The notes: generated from the letters alone by a model not told the origin. A DNA stretch of 64,000 nucleotides from Rheinheimera sp. (GCF_030690345.1 NZ_JAUYGV010000001.1:372001-436000); one strand, 5' to 3'; numbered from the stretch's first letter, positions 9,203 through 20,102 are shown. Translations and numbers: made by a program.

Positions 9203-9436
9203 GTGCGTTATTTAAGTGTTATTTTTATATTTTCTATGTTGATGGGATGCGCATCAACAGAAGTTAGTTCAGCAGATCCTGCCCCTTCATCTGAAGCTAA
9301 ACTTTCGACAACACAAACAGCAGAGCAAGAAGTAAAGCAAGGCGAAGCATCAAACGAGAAACTGATATGTCGCAATGAAAAAGCTGTCGGTTCTAATAAA
9401 AAAGTACGCACTTGTCGTAAAGTGTCAGGCACTTAA
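9203..9436 (+). CDS. Small lipoprotein
   Basis: 77 residues from a GTG start that follows an AAGGAG ribosome-binding site. It has a type II signal peptide with lipobox LMGC (Cys at residue 16), then a low-complexity Ser/Ala/Thr/Glu linker and a short basic C-terminus with two Cys (LICRNEK and VRTCRKVSGT). No family is recognised. A terminator follows, so it appears monocistronic. Confidence 0.65.
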   Translation: MRYLSVIFIFSMLMGCASTEVSSADPAPSSEAKLSTTQTAEQEVKQGEASNEKLICRNEKAVGSNKKVRTCRKVSGT

Positions 9437-9473
9437 TAAGCTTTAACTGCAACAGATAGCTCTACTTTACCTG

Positions 9474-9497
9474 GCCCATTTATTGATGGGCTTTTTT
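9474..9497 (+). terminator. Rho-independent terminator after the small lipoprotein
   Basis: GCCCAT stem, 6-nt loop, ATGGGC, then TTTTTT. Confidence 0.8.
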
Positions 9498-9573
9498 ATG
9501 AGTTATATCAAAGCATAACAACATAAATTGGGTATACTGACTATATCGTTTGATAAAATGTTATGGAGTTACG

Positions 9574-11055
9574 GTGCTGTTACTGCAGCAATTTTTTTAT
9601 CAGTTTCTGCATGCACTGAAAAATCTGCTGCCCATTGTGACAGTGGTACTGTTTTTTCAACTGGCTATTTTTCAAACCCTGCCACCTGAGCCTTTCACTA
9701 TTGTTATTGGCTTGCTGATTGTTGCTGTTGGTATAGCACTGTTTCTGCTTGGACTTGAACTGAGTATTTTTCCGGTGGGTAAAAACCTGGCCAACCAATT
9801 TGCCCGCAAAGGCTCTTTGCCGTTGTTACTGCTGTTTGGTTTTGCTATTGGCTTTGCCGCTGTGGTGGCTGAGCCGGCATTAATAGCGGTAGCGCAGCAA
9901 GCACAACTGATCAGTGAAGGCCGGGTTGATGGCTTAACACTGCGGCTGATTGTAGCCTGTTCGGTTGGTGCCGTAATGTCGCTGGGTGTGCTGCGCATTA
10001 TACTGGGTTGGCCTATTCACTGGCTGATGATTGGCGGCTATGTGCTGGTACTGGCTGTTACTTTTTTTGCTCCTGCAGAAATTGTTGGCCTGGCTTATGA
10101 CTCCGGCGGCGTTACTACCAATATCGTTACCGTGCCACTGATTGCAGCACTGGGACTGGGCCTTGCCAGTTCAATTAAAGGCCGTAATGCGCTGACCGAC
10201 GGTTTTGGCTTGGTTGCATTAGCAGTAATGGTGCCGATGATCAGCGTGCAGTTGTATGGCATTTGGGTATATAACTTCAGTAGTGCTGCCGCTGTTGTCA
10301 GCAACGCCGGCACCGTCGCGCCAATATTCTGGTTACTCAAAGCCATTATCGATTTAGCTACGATGGTTAAAGATATTCTGCCGATGATTTTGGTGGTGCT
10401 GGTGTTTCAATATTTGGTGTTACGCCGGCCACTGGCTAATCCGATAAAAGTCGTCGTCGGATTTAGTATGGTGCTGTTGGGGCTTTATGCTTTTGTGTTG
10501 GGGCTAAAACTGGGTTTGTTTCCGGTCGGCAGCCTGATGGCCGAGCAACTTATTACCAAAAACTACAATAGCCTGATTTTACTGTTTGCCTTTATGATTG
10601 GCTTTGCCACTACCATGGCCGAACCGGCATTAATTGCCATTGGTGAACAAGCCGAACATGCCTCGCCGGGCAAACTAAAAGGTTCGGTGATCCGGCTGAT
10701 TGTGGCTGTGGGTGTCGCTGTCGGTATAACTGTTGGCGTATACCGTATTATCAGCGGTGATTCTATCCACTATTACATTATGGCCGGGTACGCCATAGTT
10801 GTACTGTTGACAGCATTCTCACCGCGTTATATCACCGCACTGGCTTTTGATCTTGGCGGTGTAACTACCTCAGAGGTAACCGTGCCGCTGGTTACCGCGT
10901 TGGGCATTGGCCTGGCAACGTCTATTGAAGGGCGTAATGTATTAATTGATGGCTTTGGTCTTATCGCCTTTGCTTCTATATTTCCCATTATCACCGTTAT
11001 GCTGTATGCCATAGTGGTTGAATATGTAAATCCACGCAGGAGTGTACAAACATGA
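9574..11055 (+). CDS. DUF1538 membrane protein with two repeats (UmpAB-like)
   Basis: About 493 residues, almost entirely hydrophobic, built as two homologous halves. Each half has the motifs LLFGFAIGFAAVVAEPALIA / LFAFMIGFATTMAEPALIA and LA(Y/F)D.GGVTT, showing an internal duplication of DUF1538. Members have been proposed to act as cation/proton antiporters in halophiles, which I cannot confirm from sequence alone. GTG at 9574 is chosen because GGAG lies 7 bp upstream; an in-frame TTG at 9550 lacks this. The stop overlaps the next gene's ATG (ATGA), so it is translationally coupled to a PII-like protein. Confidence 0.85.
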   Translation: MLLLQQFFYQFLHALKNLLPIVTVVLFFQLAIFQTLPPEPFTIVIGLLIVAVGIALFLLGLELSIFPVGKNLANQFARKGSLPLLLLFGFAIGFAAVVAEPALIAVAQQAQLISEGRVDGLTLRLIVACSVGAVMSLGVLRIILGWPIHWLMIGGYVLVLAVTFFAPAEIVGLAYDSGGVTTNIVTVPLIAALGLGLASSIKGRNALTDGFGLVALAVMVPMISVQLYGIWVYNFSSAAAVVSNAGTVAPIFWLLKAIIDLATMVKDILPMILVVLVFQYLVLRRPLANPIKVVVGFSMVLLGLYAFVLGLKLGLFPVGSLMAEQLITKNYNSLILLFAFMIGFATTMAEPALIAIGEQAEHASPGKLKGSVIRLIVAVGVAVGITVGVYRIISGDSIHYYIMAGYAIVVLLTAFSPRYITALAFDLGGVTTSEVTVPLVTALGIGLATSIEGRNVLIDGFGLIAFASIFPIITVMLYAIVVEYVNPRRSVQT

Positions 11056-11408
11056 AATTTTCTATCGTAGTAGCTATTACCCCGGAAGAACTGGAGCAAT
11101 ACGCCATAGACGCAGCGCAACAAGCAGGAGCCGCTGGTATTACCCTGCTAAATGGCCGCGGTATTGGCGCTAAAACTAAAAAAACTTTTTTCGGTATGAC
11201 GTTCGAGGGCAGCCAGTCTGTATTACTGATGGTGGTCGCCAAAAGTCTGGCTGAACCAGTTTTAGCTGCTATGCATAACCTGCTGGTAACAGATGGCGAC
11301 TCACGTGGTTTGGCGTTTAGCCTGCCGATAGAGCATCTTAAAGGCATAGACTTAAGCCAGTTGGAACAATTTGAACAACGGTTGATGCACAGCAGCACTA
11401 ATAGCTAA
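11052..11408 (+). CDS. PII-like nitrogen-regulatory fold protein
   Basis: 118 residues with a PII/GlnB-like beginning (KFSIVVAITPEELEQYAIDAAQQAGA) and the GRG turn (NGRGIGAKTKKTFFG) where GlnB has its T-loop base. The uridylylation-type T-loop Tyr context of GlnB is not evident, so this is a PII-like protein, probably a trimeric nucleotide sensor. It overlaps the DUF1538 gene by 4 nt; by analogy with AmtB-GlnK and SbtA-SbtB, it may gate that membrane protein (inference). Confidence 0.82.
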   Translation: MKFSIVVAITPEELEQYAIDAAQQAGAAGITLLNGRGIGAKTKKTFFGMTFEGSQSVLLMVVAKSLAEPVLAAMHNLLVTDGDSRGLAFSLPIEHLKGIDLSQLEQFEQRLMHSSTNS

Positions 11409-12840
11409 GCAATAAATGCAGCTGATTGCGTAAGTTTTCAGCCTCTTGGCTATCAAATGGCAACACCAGGTCGTCTTTGTCATTGCCGGTTAAATCCATG
11501 ACCCGAGCCTTACGCGCATCACGGGGCAGATCCATTTTTGTGCGGCTGCTACGGCGGCTGAATAAACGTTTGCTGTCCGGCGCATAGCTTCTGAGCTCAG
11601 TGCGCCCCTCACCTACCAATAGTGTTTTATGGCCATCGCCTTGTACATCAGCTAACTGAAACAGCGGCATATCGTAGCGAAAGTTACCTATGCTGACATC
11701 AATAGTGGCTTGCTGGCGAAAATCGGCCTTTTGCGGATATTGGCGTTTTTCATTTAATAAATAAAAATCAATATCCAGGTTAGCACTGCCACGCAACAAC
11801 ACACGGATTATGGTACCCACGCCAAAATGGGTGCTGGGAATGTAAAAATCCTTGCGGCCGTCACTGTTAAAATCATCTATTACGACGTCTATTGGCGAAG
11901 TGTCGGTGGTAATAAAGGTATCAGGCTCAGCGCTGAAGCTAATCCCCTGCTCAGTGCTGCGGCCAAAATGAATACGAAAGCTGTTATTACGCTCTAATGC
12001 ATCGGCCAGTTGTTCGCGGTTTATCACCAGATCAGGCACAGCATCGCCGTCAATGTCGGTAATATCGCGCAAGGTATCAATATTCTGGCCATTGTAACTG
12101 CGCCCGGCATCATTACGCTGATCAGCCTCTTGCTCGGTAGACAGCACTACCGGCCAGTCCATGATTACAGGCTCAGTACCAAAGCTGCCATCAGCTTGCT
12201 GCAAAAACACCTGAAGTTTGCCTTGCCAGACAAACAACAGATCCGGCTTTGTATCCAGATTAACATCAACAATATAGTGTTTACGCGGCGTATAATCGGG
12301 GCTGCTGCGCCAGCTTTGCATCAGCGCAGGAATTTGCAACGCATAGTGGTTGAAACTGCCGTCCGCCTGCTGGCGATATAAATGTGTGTGCTGAAAATCA
12401 GCAATTAAAAAATCACTGAGACCAGAGCCAAGCTCTATAACAAACTCAGCGCTACGTAACCGGTTTTGGTCCAACACCCGATACAACGAATCTGAAGCAA
12501 CAATACGCTGCGCATAGCTGCCATCTTCACTTAACCGGCTAACGCCGCCCAAACCGAGAAACACCAGTTGCCGTCCTTGTTGGCCGGCTAAAATAGCAGA
12601 GCTGAAAAACTGTGCATCATCCGGCACCGGCAACATCCGGCTACTGTAATCGGTTAGGTCAATCAGACTAAGCCAGCGGGAAAACTGGCTGTAACCGGAC
12701 ACAAGCAGTTGTTTGCGCTCGGCCAGCAACAGCATGTCGCCATTGGGCGGGTGCGGCAGGCTGATTTTTTTCAGCTCATTGTCAGCTGCTGCGGCAAAGC
12801 TGGCTAACAGCAATAATAAATGACAGGCAACTGACTTCAC
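11398..12840 (-). CDS. Exported FG-GAP/VCBS-repeat protein
   Basis: About 480 residues. The GTG at 12840 gives a signal peptide (VKSVACHLLLLLASFAAA|AD); a longer in-frame start at 12891 would bury it. Several Asp-rich calcium-binding blades of an FG-GAP/VCBS propeller are visible: DVNLDTKPDLLFV, DITDIDGDAVPDLVI, DDFNSDGRKDFYI, LADVQGDGHKTLLV and DLTGNDKDDLVLP. The role is unknown. The last 11 bases overlap the convergent PII-like gene end. Confidence 0.8.
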   Translation of the reverse strand: MKSVACHLLLLLASFAAAADNELKKISLPHPPNGDMLLLAERKQLLVSGYSQFSRWLSLIDLTDYSSRMLPVPDDAQFFSSAILAGQQGRQLVFLGLGGVSRLSEDGSYAQRIVASDSLYRVLDQNRLRSAEFVIELGSGLSDFLIADFQHTHLYRQQADGSFNHYALQIPALMQSWRSSPDYTPRKHYIVDVNLDTKPDLLFVWQGKLQVFLQQADGSFGTEPVIMDWPVVLSTEQEADQRNDAGRSYNGQNIDTLRDITDIDGDAVPDLVINREQLADALERNNSFRIHFGRSTEQGISFSAEPDTFITTDTSPIDVVIDDFNSDGRKDFYIPSTHFGVGTIIRVLLRGSANLDIDFYLLNEKRQYPQKADFRQQATIDVSIGNFRYDMPLFQLADVQGDGHKTLLVGEGRTELRSYAPDSKRLFSRRSSRTKMDLPRDARKARVMDLTGNDKDDLVLPFDSQEAENLRNQLHLLLSY

Positions 12841-12920
12841 GACAAATACATCCCCGGTAAATTCGCTGAACAGAGTTAACGAACCATACACACTTTTGGT
12901 TCATTGCGCTGCATTGCCGG

Positions 12921-13694
12921 TTAAAACTTTTGCCGGATCTTGTCTGCTTCTCCGCTATGCTGCATTTGCAGCCAGTGTTGTTGCAACTGCAAATACTGCT
13001 CTTTTGATACTGCCTTGCGGCTGATAGCAAAATAAACCGGGTTCTCGTGCAGCACAAACAACTTTACATAACGCAGCGCCAGCTCTTGTTGCAACAGTAG
13101 TTCATCGACAATAGTTTCATCTTCCAAGGTTGCCACCACCCGGTTTGACGCCAGCATCGCCAATTTCTGTTGGTTACCCGAGGCATAGAACAAGCGTTGT
13201 TGCAACGCTTGTTCCTGCTGCAGCAATTGTTGCCATTTCGGCCCGTAATAAGCGCCTTCTGTTACAGAAATCAGCCCGGGCCAGCTTAATAATTGAAACA
13301 GATCACTGACATTGTGTTGCATCTCACGCTGACCCACTACCACCATGCGCTCTACATGATGCGGCCCGACAAAATAGCTGAACGCAGCCCGCTCTGCCGT
13401 TTTTGACATGCCCACCATAATACTCAAGGAGCCATCTTCCAGCATTTTGATCGCCCGTCCTGCCGGAAATGCCTGGGGTCTTAACTGGCATCCGGCTTTG
13501 GCCAGCAGTGCATTAAGTAAGGCATAAGATTGTTGTGACGTGCGGGTATCGTTGTGTAAGCCTGCAGCCGTGCTTTGCTGCTCTGACTCCAGCCTAACAC
13601 TAAGTTGGCAAAGGCTATGCTGCGCATGTGCTGCTGCACTAAACATCAACGCAGCTAACAGTAACAGGCTGACTGTGCCGGAAAACCGCATCAT
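12921..13694 (-). CDS. Periplasmic solute-binding protein (SBP_bac_3-like)
   Basis: 257 residues with a signal peptide ending AAAHA|QH. The mature part has the type II periplasmic-binding-protein layout, with FPAGRAIKMLEDGSLSIMVGMSKTAERA in the ligand cleft region and FVGPHHVERMVVVGQRE after it. No ABC permease or ATPase is adjacent, so it may be an orphan binding protein or a sensor accessory. AGGAG precedes the ATG. 80 bp separate it from the downstream FG-GAP gene. Confidence 0.78.
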   Translation of the reverse strand: MMRFSGTVSLLLLAALMFSAAAHAQHSLCQLSVRLESEQQSTAAGLHNDTRTSQQSYALLNALLAKAGCQLRPQAFPAGRAIKMLEDGSLSIMVGMSKTAERAAFSYFVGPHHVERMVVVGQREMQHNVSDLFQLLSWPGLISVTEGAYYGPKWQQLLQQEQALQQRLFYASGNQQKLAMLASNRVVATLEDETIVDELLLQQELALRYVKLFVLHENPVYFAISRKAVSKEQYLQLQQHWLQMQHSGEADKIRQKF

Positions 13695-13769
13695 CTTACG
13701 CTCCTGTTAACAATTAACTTCACTATAGCGTTGCAGCCGCTATGCAGCAAGCTGCTGCTAAGCCGCATA

Positions 13770-13793
13770 AAAAAGGCCGGCAAATCGCCGGCC
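13770..13793 (-). terminator. Terminator for the ast/DUF1338 operon (minus strand)
   Basis: GGCCGGC, 5-nt loop, GCCGGCC, followed on the minus strand by TTTTTTATG. It lies about 40 bp downstream of the DUF1338 stop. Confidence 0.8.
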
Positions 13794-13831
13794 CGGGTTT
13801 GAGCTACCGCTTTAACACCCCTTAATTACAG

Positions 13832-14635
13832 TTACCGGGCATTAGTGCTCTCAAAAATTTTGTCAGCTGAAGCGGCAACAAAACCGGTGTACAGCAAGCC
13901 GTTAGTCATAGGGTAACGGCGGGCAAACTCATAAAAGCAGCTTGGGATGGTGGCAACTGCATCGCTGAACTGCACCGGATGCAAGTCCGCTAATGTAGAA
14001 GACTGCTCCAGGTACACCTGCGGCGTGCCTTTAATTTCGCCACCTGAGGTGTTAAGTAAAAAGCCGGCGTCTTTCAGCGCACTGTTTACCTGCTCAAGGG
14101 TGCCAAAGCTTTGCAAGTCATTCACACTTACAGTGAAGTGGTTGGCACGATAACCCCAGGCAGAAACCCAGGCTGCGTATTCACTTTCTGTCAGCAACTT
14201 CTCGTAGGTCGCCTGGCTTACCTGCCAGTGCGTGCCGCTATAGAGAAAGTTATCCGCGGTTATCGCTTCAGAGGGTATTTGTTCAACCAACGCGGTAATA
14301 GTGTCGCGCAGATAAGCCGAGCACTTATCTAACAGCAGCTCAGAGATAAATACCTTTGGTAAAGTACGATCCGGGTGCTCATAATGCTTGGCGTACAGTT
14401 TTTTCGCCTCAAAATGGTACTCACCGCACTCTTCATAGCCCAGCGCTTTAAAGTGCGCAGCCAGCTTTTCCAGGCCAACCTTTTCAAGGTTAAAGGTACG
14501 CAGCGCGATATGATCATTTATTACATCATCTTGTTGCGAACTGCCGAGTAACTGGTGTACTTGTTTGGCAGAAGGAGTCACCGCTACATAGTCTTGCCAC
14601 AGGTTGGCAAACAACGCTTTTACATCAGTATGCAT
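13832..14635 (-). CDS. DUF1338 family protein (2-oxoadipate dioxygenase/decarboxylase-like, short form)
   Basis: 267 residues. DUF1338 includes HglS, a Fe(II) enzyme converting 2-oxoadipate to D-2-hydroxyglutarate in lysine catabolism. The expected metal ligands can be placed in HIALRTF (His), NHFTVSVN (His) and CFYEFARRYP (Glu). It is shorter than HglS (about 460 residues) and matches the compact DUF1338 subgroup, whose substrate is unsettled. It follows astA by 44 bp on the same strand, which points to an amino-acid catabolic job. Confidence 0.8.
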   Translation of the reverse strand: MHTDVKALFANLWQDYVAVTPSAKQVHQLLGSSQQDDVINDHIALRTFNLEKVGLEKLAAHFKALGYEECGEYHFEAKKLYAKHYEHPDRTLPKVFISELLLDKCSAYLRDTITALVEQIPSEAITADNFLYSGTHWQVSQATYEKLLTESEYAAWVSAWGYRANHFTVSVNDLQSFGTLEQVNSALKDAGFLLNTSGGEIKGTPQVYLEQSSTLADLHPVQFSDAVATIPSCFYEFARRYPMTNGLLYTGFVAASADKIFESTNAR

Positions 14636-14679
14636 ATTTAATCCGCCTTAACATTTACCGGTTAATACTTGTTTGGCAC

Positions 14680-15708
14680 TCAGGCCTTATCTAACACTAT
14701 AAATCTTGCCATATCGCCATCGTGCAGGCGCAGTGTATCGGCAAATTCCGCGCTTAGCAGCAACAGCTGCTGATCTGCATCAAACTTTGCGTTTTTACCG
14801 AAGCTGGCGCGAAATTGCTGCAATTCGGTATTGGCCACCGCCAGAGTTTGCTCGCCCTGCACCTGTGCAATTTTAATTTTTACTTTCTTACTGGCCGCCA
14901 CCGATTTAATTTGGTTTAACCGTGCCTCTACCGTTGGCCCGGCGTCAAACAAATCAATATAACCACGATGATTAAAGCCTTCGCTTTCCAGCATTTTCAG
15001 TGCCGGCTTGGTATTTTGATGCACCTGGCCTATTACATCCTGCGCGGCCTGTGGCAGTAAACCAACATAGATAGGATGGCGCGGCATCAGCTCGGCAATA
15101 AAGGCTTTTTTACCCACACCAATCAAGTGATCGGCGGTAGGGAAATCGATAGTTAAAAACAGCTGTTGCAGCCAGTGCCAAAAGGGCGGCTGGCCATCAC
15201 TGTCGGCCGCGCCACGCATTTCAGCTATTACTCTGTCGCTAAAACGTTGTGGGTACTCTGCCATAAACAAAAACCGCACTTTGGATAAAAACCGGCCGGC
15301 ATGGTTACGCCGGTAGCTTTCACGCAAAAACAGCGTACAAATTTCCGACGCGCCGGTGTAGTCGTTACACAGTGTCAGGGTTTTTAACTGGTTAAATACA
15401 TTTAACTCAGCGCTGTGGTGAATAACGGTATTTTGCTGAAAGTGATACAGCGGAGTGCTTAAGCCCACGGCAGCTTCAATACCGGTTGTACCGACAATTT
15501 CACCCGTTTGGGTATCTTCCAGTACAAATAAGTAACCTTGATCACCGGGCCCTTCTACTTCAGCGGCAAAGCTGTGCTCGGCATGGGCAATTTTCTGCTT
15601 TAAGCGCTCATCATTAACCGGCAAAGAAGTAAAACCGGCACCGGATTCTATAGCGATCTGTTTTAACGCCGCGAAATCTGCTGCCGTTATCGGCCGGATC
15701 ACTAACAT
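14680..15708 (-). CDS. astA: Arginine N-succinyltransferase
   Basis: 342 residues, the AstA/AruG length. It transfers succinyl from succinyl-CoA to L-arginine, the first step of the AST pathway. The N-terminus has the hallmark MLVIRPITAADFAALKQIAIESG; other family segments are FLRESYRRNHAGRFLSKVRF and FDAGPTVEARLNQIK near the C-terminal part. It starts 3 bp after astC and is clearly in the same operon. Confidence 0.95.
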   Translation of the reverse strand: MLVIRPITAADFAALKQIAIESGAGFTSLPVNDERLKQKIAHAEHSFAAEVEGPGDQGYLFVLEDTQTGEIVGTTGIEAAVGLSTPLYHFQQNTVIHHSAELNVFNQLKTLTLCNDYTGASEICTLFLRESYRRNHAGRFLSKVRFLFMAEYPQRFSDRVIAEMRGAADSDGQPPFWHWLQQLFLTIDFPTADHLIGVGKKAFIAELMPRHPIYVGLLPQAAQDVIGQVHQNTKPALKMLESEGFNHRGYIDLFDAGPTVEARLNQIKSVAASKKVKIKIAQVQGEQTLAVANTELQQFRASFGKNAKFDADQQLLLLSAEFADTLRLHDGDMARFIVLDKA

Positions 15709-15711
15709 AGC

Positions 15712-16920
<1,209 letters not shown>

Positions 16921-17084
16921 CTACCTCACTGTTGCTGTAGAGACTGCCTGCCTTTATCAATATAAATGGTAGCTGGCTGAGAATAAATTTAACCTTATTA
17001 TATTGCTCTGGCTCGTCACATTGCAGTATCATTATCATCAATTTATCGAATCAAAGCTGCAATTTAACGGGTAAGGTTGTCAAA

Positions 17085-17513
17085 ATGATAAGCATGGAAG
17101 AAGAAAAGCTGTTAGCAGTACTGAAGCACAATGCCCGTGCCAGTATTTCCGACCTGGCAAGGATGCTGGATTTGTCCCGTTCTACCGTACAAACCCGTAT
17201 CGCTAAGCTGGAGCAAAGCGGCGTGATTAAAGGCTATTCCGTCGATTATGGTGAGGATTACCTGGCCTCGCTGGTATCAGCACATGTCAGCATTAAAGTA
17301 CGGCAAAAGCTCACTGCCAAAACTAACGTTGAGCTCAAGCAAATTGCGCAAGTTTCCGCACTCTACGCCATCAGCGGCGAGTACGATCTTATCGCCATAG
17401 TGCAGGCACAAAGCACCGAGCAACTTAGCCATATTCTGGATGATATCGGCAATTTAGACGGCGTAGAGCGCACTAACTCATCGGTTATTTTAGAAACCAA
17501 GTTTAAGCGCTGA
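17085..17513 (+). CDS. Lrp/AsnC family transcriptional regulator
   Basis: 142 residues: an N-terminal helix-turn-helix (NARASISDLARMLDLSRSTVQTRIAKLE, about residues 16-43) followed by a RAM/ACT-like ligand domain (VSALYAISGEYDLIAIV). AAGG ribosome-binding site. Its divergent position next to astC-astA suggests it senses an amino acid, perhaps arginine, and controls that operon and itself; this is inference from layout. Confidence 0.92.
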   Translation: MISMEEEKLLAVLKHNARASISDLARMLDLSRSTVQTRIAKLEQSGVIKGYSVDYGEDYLASLVSAHVSIKVRQKLTAKTNVELKQIAQVSALYAISGEYDLIAIVQAQSTEQLSHILDDIGNLDGVERTNSSVILETKFKR

Positions 17514-17545
17514 ATCTGACGGCAGCGAAAGCTGCCGGAAAAAAC

Positions 17546-19519
17546 TCACCGTTGTAGCGTCACAGCAGGCTCACGCTGTTGCTGCCATAGATCGGGTGTA
17601 GCTTGCAGATATTCAATAAACGCCTGCGCGGCCACTTTGCAATCTACGCCGTCGCTTTTACACGGCAATGCCGCAACATTGTGATAACGGGCGCGGAAAG
17701 ATCGGGCTCCGCTACTGTCTTGTGTGGCCTCTACCCGCTTTACCGGATACAGCGCCACTTGTTGCCGGCGCAAAATAATATCCAACCTGTTGCTATGTTC
17801 CGCCTGTAATTGTTGCAACAGCTGCCAGCCGTCGTTGCCATCAGCCAAATAGCTGGTAGTAACCAAACTATAACGCTGTTGCGGCTCAACCGCTTGCCAG
17901 CTTCCTTCCTGTTTTATATCCAACCTGGTTAGTTCTGCGGTACCGGGCCCGGTTTGCTTTGCCACATAACGTATACCACTAACGTAAGGAAACTTGCCGG
18001 TGTGGGCGCCGGTTACTACAGACTGGCTGATAATATCTGTCAGTAGCGCGCGTAGCTCTACCCCGCTAATGCTGAGCACGCTAAGCGGTGTATCAAACGG
18101 CAGCACTTCAAGGCGAATATTGCCCTCGCGTACTTCACCGGCTGGCAGTGCAGCACGAATATTACCGGCGCCAATCAGCGCCAGTTGCACCGGGCGTTTC
18201 ATCAGGCTTTGCACCTCAGCGCGGTTAACGTAGTGCAATAGAGCGTCGGCAATATACCCTGCCAACACTGAGCCATGGCTGTTGCTGCCACCGGAGCCCG
18301 GTAGCCGTACATGGGGTATTTCTGCATCTGTGGTGCTTATTACTTTGCCATAGGCCTGTTGCACGGCCGGTAAGTATGCTGTATCCAGCAAGCTGCGCAG
18401 CGCTTTATCTTCCGCCACAATGGCCGTACGCGGCAGGCTGGCTATATAATGCTCAGTCTGTGTTTGCTTATCTGCGCTGATGCGGCTTGATTTATCGCGC
18501 AGTGCAGAGCTGAAATAATCCGTACTTGCCAGCAAAGTATTTTGCCCGGCACAGCTTAGCAGCTCACCGGAAGAGTTAAACTGCAGCTTAGCCTGGCCAA
18601 CGGCCTGCGCAAACTGCCCGGCCTGCACTACGCAGGTTTGGCCTTTGCCATCCGGGTTAGTCACCATTTCGGCATAAGGCCGCTGGTTGCCTAAGTACCA
18701 GTGGCGAAAATCGCCCAACAGGCTGTGCGAATGGCCACCAACGATGGCATCGATACCATTCACCGCGCCGGCCAGCGCCAGATCGCGCTGGTGGCCCAAA
18801 TGCGTCAGCGCGATAATATGTTGCACACCCAGTGCTGTTAACGCATCTACGGTTTGCTGTGCGCTTTGAATTTCATTGTTAAACACCACGGCACCGGTAT
18901 CGGGTGCTATGGCGCGCATATCCTCCAGCGCCAGGCCAAACACCGCCAGCACTTCACGCCCTGCCGCTTGGTTAATATCGGCAATGGCTGTCAGTTGATT
19001 ACCCTGCACCGCGAATAAGCTATAAGGTTTTAAATTGCGGCTGCCGGCCAGCAGCGGCTCGGCTTGCGTATCAACATTGGCGGCTACAACAGGGAAATTT
19101 ACCTTGTCGACAAAGTCGGCCAGCTTGACTAAACCTATATCAAACTCATGGTTGCCCAGCGCCATCGCATCGATATTCATCCGGTTAAGTACATCAATAT
19201 TAATGCGCTGCTCAAACAGCTCAAAATAAGCGCTGCCTTTAAAAGCATCACCACCGTGTAAAAACAGCGCCGGCACGCCTGCTTGTGCCGCTTGGGCACG
19301 CAGCTGCTGCGCCTGAGTTAACAAGCGCGGATGACCGCCAATATAGCTGTACAGCGGCTTGCCGGCAGCATCTTTAACGCTGGCCGGGCTGGCATCAAAC
19401 TGCGAGTGGGTATCGTTAATGTGAATAAGGCTTAAACTTAAGCCAGGTTGTGCCGGCGGCACTGAACCGCAGCCAGCCAATAGCAGTGCACAGACAAGCA
19501 TTGAAGAGGTAAATCGCAT
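17546..19519 (-). CDS. UshA-like 5'-nucleotidase / 2',3'-cyclic phosphodiesterase lipoprotein
   Basis: About 657 residues from the ATG at 19519, which gives a lipobox signal (LLLAGC). The metallophosphatase domain shows HINDTHSQFD, GGDAFKGSAYFE, GNHEFDIG, THLGH and GGHSHSL (dimetal ligands). The C-terminal 5_nucleotid_C domain (substrate pocket) includes GAGNIRAALPAGEVREGNI. It likely hydrolyses extracytoplasmic nucleotides or NAD to nucleosides and phosphate. Monocistronic here. Confidence 0.9.
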   Translation of the reverse strand: MRFTSSMLVCALLLAGCGSVPPAQPGLSLSLIHINDTHSQFDASPASVKDAAGKPLYSYIGGHPRLLTQAQQLRAQAAQAGVPALFLHGGDAFKGSAYFELFEQRINIDVLNRMNIDAMALGNHEFDIGLVKLADFVDKVNFPVVAANVDTQAEPLLAGSRNLKPYSLFAVQGNQLTAIADINQAAGREVLAVFGLALEDMRAIAPDTGAVVFNNEIQSAQQTVDALTALGVQHIIALTHLGHQRDLALAGAVNGIDAIVGGHSHSLLGDFRHWYLGNQRPYAEMVTNPDGKGQTCVVQAGQFAQAVGQAKLQFNSSGELLSCAGQNTLLASTDYFSSALRDKSSRISADKQTQTEHYIASLPRTAIVAEDKALRSLLDTAYLPAVQQAYGKVISTTDAEIPHVRLPGSGGSNSHGSVLAGYIADALLHYVNRAEVQSLMKRPVQLALIGAGNIRAALPAGEVREGNIRLEVLPFDTPLSVLSISGVELRALLTDIISQSVVTGAHTGKFPYVSGIRYVAKQTGPGTAELTRLDIKQEGSWQAVEPQQRYSLVTTSYLADGNDGWQLLQQLQAEHSNRLDIILRRQQVALYPVKRVEATQDSSGARSFRARYHNVAALPCKSDGVDCKVAAQAFIEYLQATPDLWQQQREPAVTLQR

Positions 19520-19676
19520 AAACGGCAAACCCGGGTTGCGGAGCAAGAAATACGGATACAGGCCGCTACCTTAAGCACAAACTGCAGCAAGCTCAAGTGA
19601 AAACCGCTGTTGCGGCTTGTTTATCTAGGCAGCGGCTGGCAGGATCGCCGGCAACAAGAACAGACGAGGTTTATTG

Positions 19677-20066
19677 ATGGCGGCTATCGCTAATGTGGCC
19701 CTGCTGGTAGCAGACTACGACGAGGCTATTGCCTTTTACACCGGCAAACTCGGTTTTGATTTACTGGAAGATACCGCTATGGGTGGCGGTAAACGCTGGG
19801 TGCAGGTTGCGCCAAGACATAACAGCGGCACGGCTTTGCTGTTGGCCAAAGCCGGCAATGAAAAACAGCAATCCGCTGTGGGCGATCAGGCCGGTGGCCG
19901 GGTATGGCTGTTTTTGCAAACCGATGATTTTTGGCGGGATTACAATGCGATGCAACAGGCCGGTGTGATATTTCACGAGGCACCACGCCAGGAAGCTTAT
20001 GCTACTGTCGTGGTGTTTGAAGACTTATACGGCAATAAATGGGATTTACTGCAACGGCGCAGTTAA
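19677..20066 (+). CDS. VOC (glyoxalase/bleomycin-resistance) family protein
   Basis: 129 residues from ATG 19677, with GAGG upstream; a TTG one codon earlier is less likely. Typical VOC beginning (IANVALLVADYDEAIAFYTGKLGFDLLED) and end (VVVFEDLYGNKWDLLQ), with the Glu metal ligand in the last strand. Single-domain VOC proteins dimerise around a divalent metal; the substrate is unknown. Confidence 0.85.
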   Translation: MAAIANVALLVADYDEAIAFYTGKLGFDLLEDTAMGGGKRWVQVAPRHNSGTALLLAKAGNEKQQSAVGDQAGGRVWLFLQTDDFWRDYNAMQQAGVIFHEAPRQEAYATVVVFEDLYGNKWDLLQRRS

Positions 20067-20102
20067 TTAGGCCGGCGACTGTTTATTGGCCGGCTGACAG
20101 CA

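Noticed and set aside
17520-17537. CGGCAGC-GAAA-GCTGCCG hairpin after the Lrp gene as a terminator
   Set aside because: A stable stem, but no T-run on either side; it may only be a structural hairpin.
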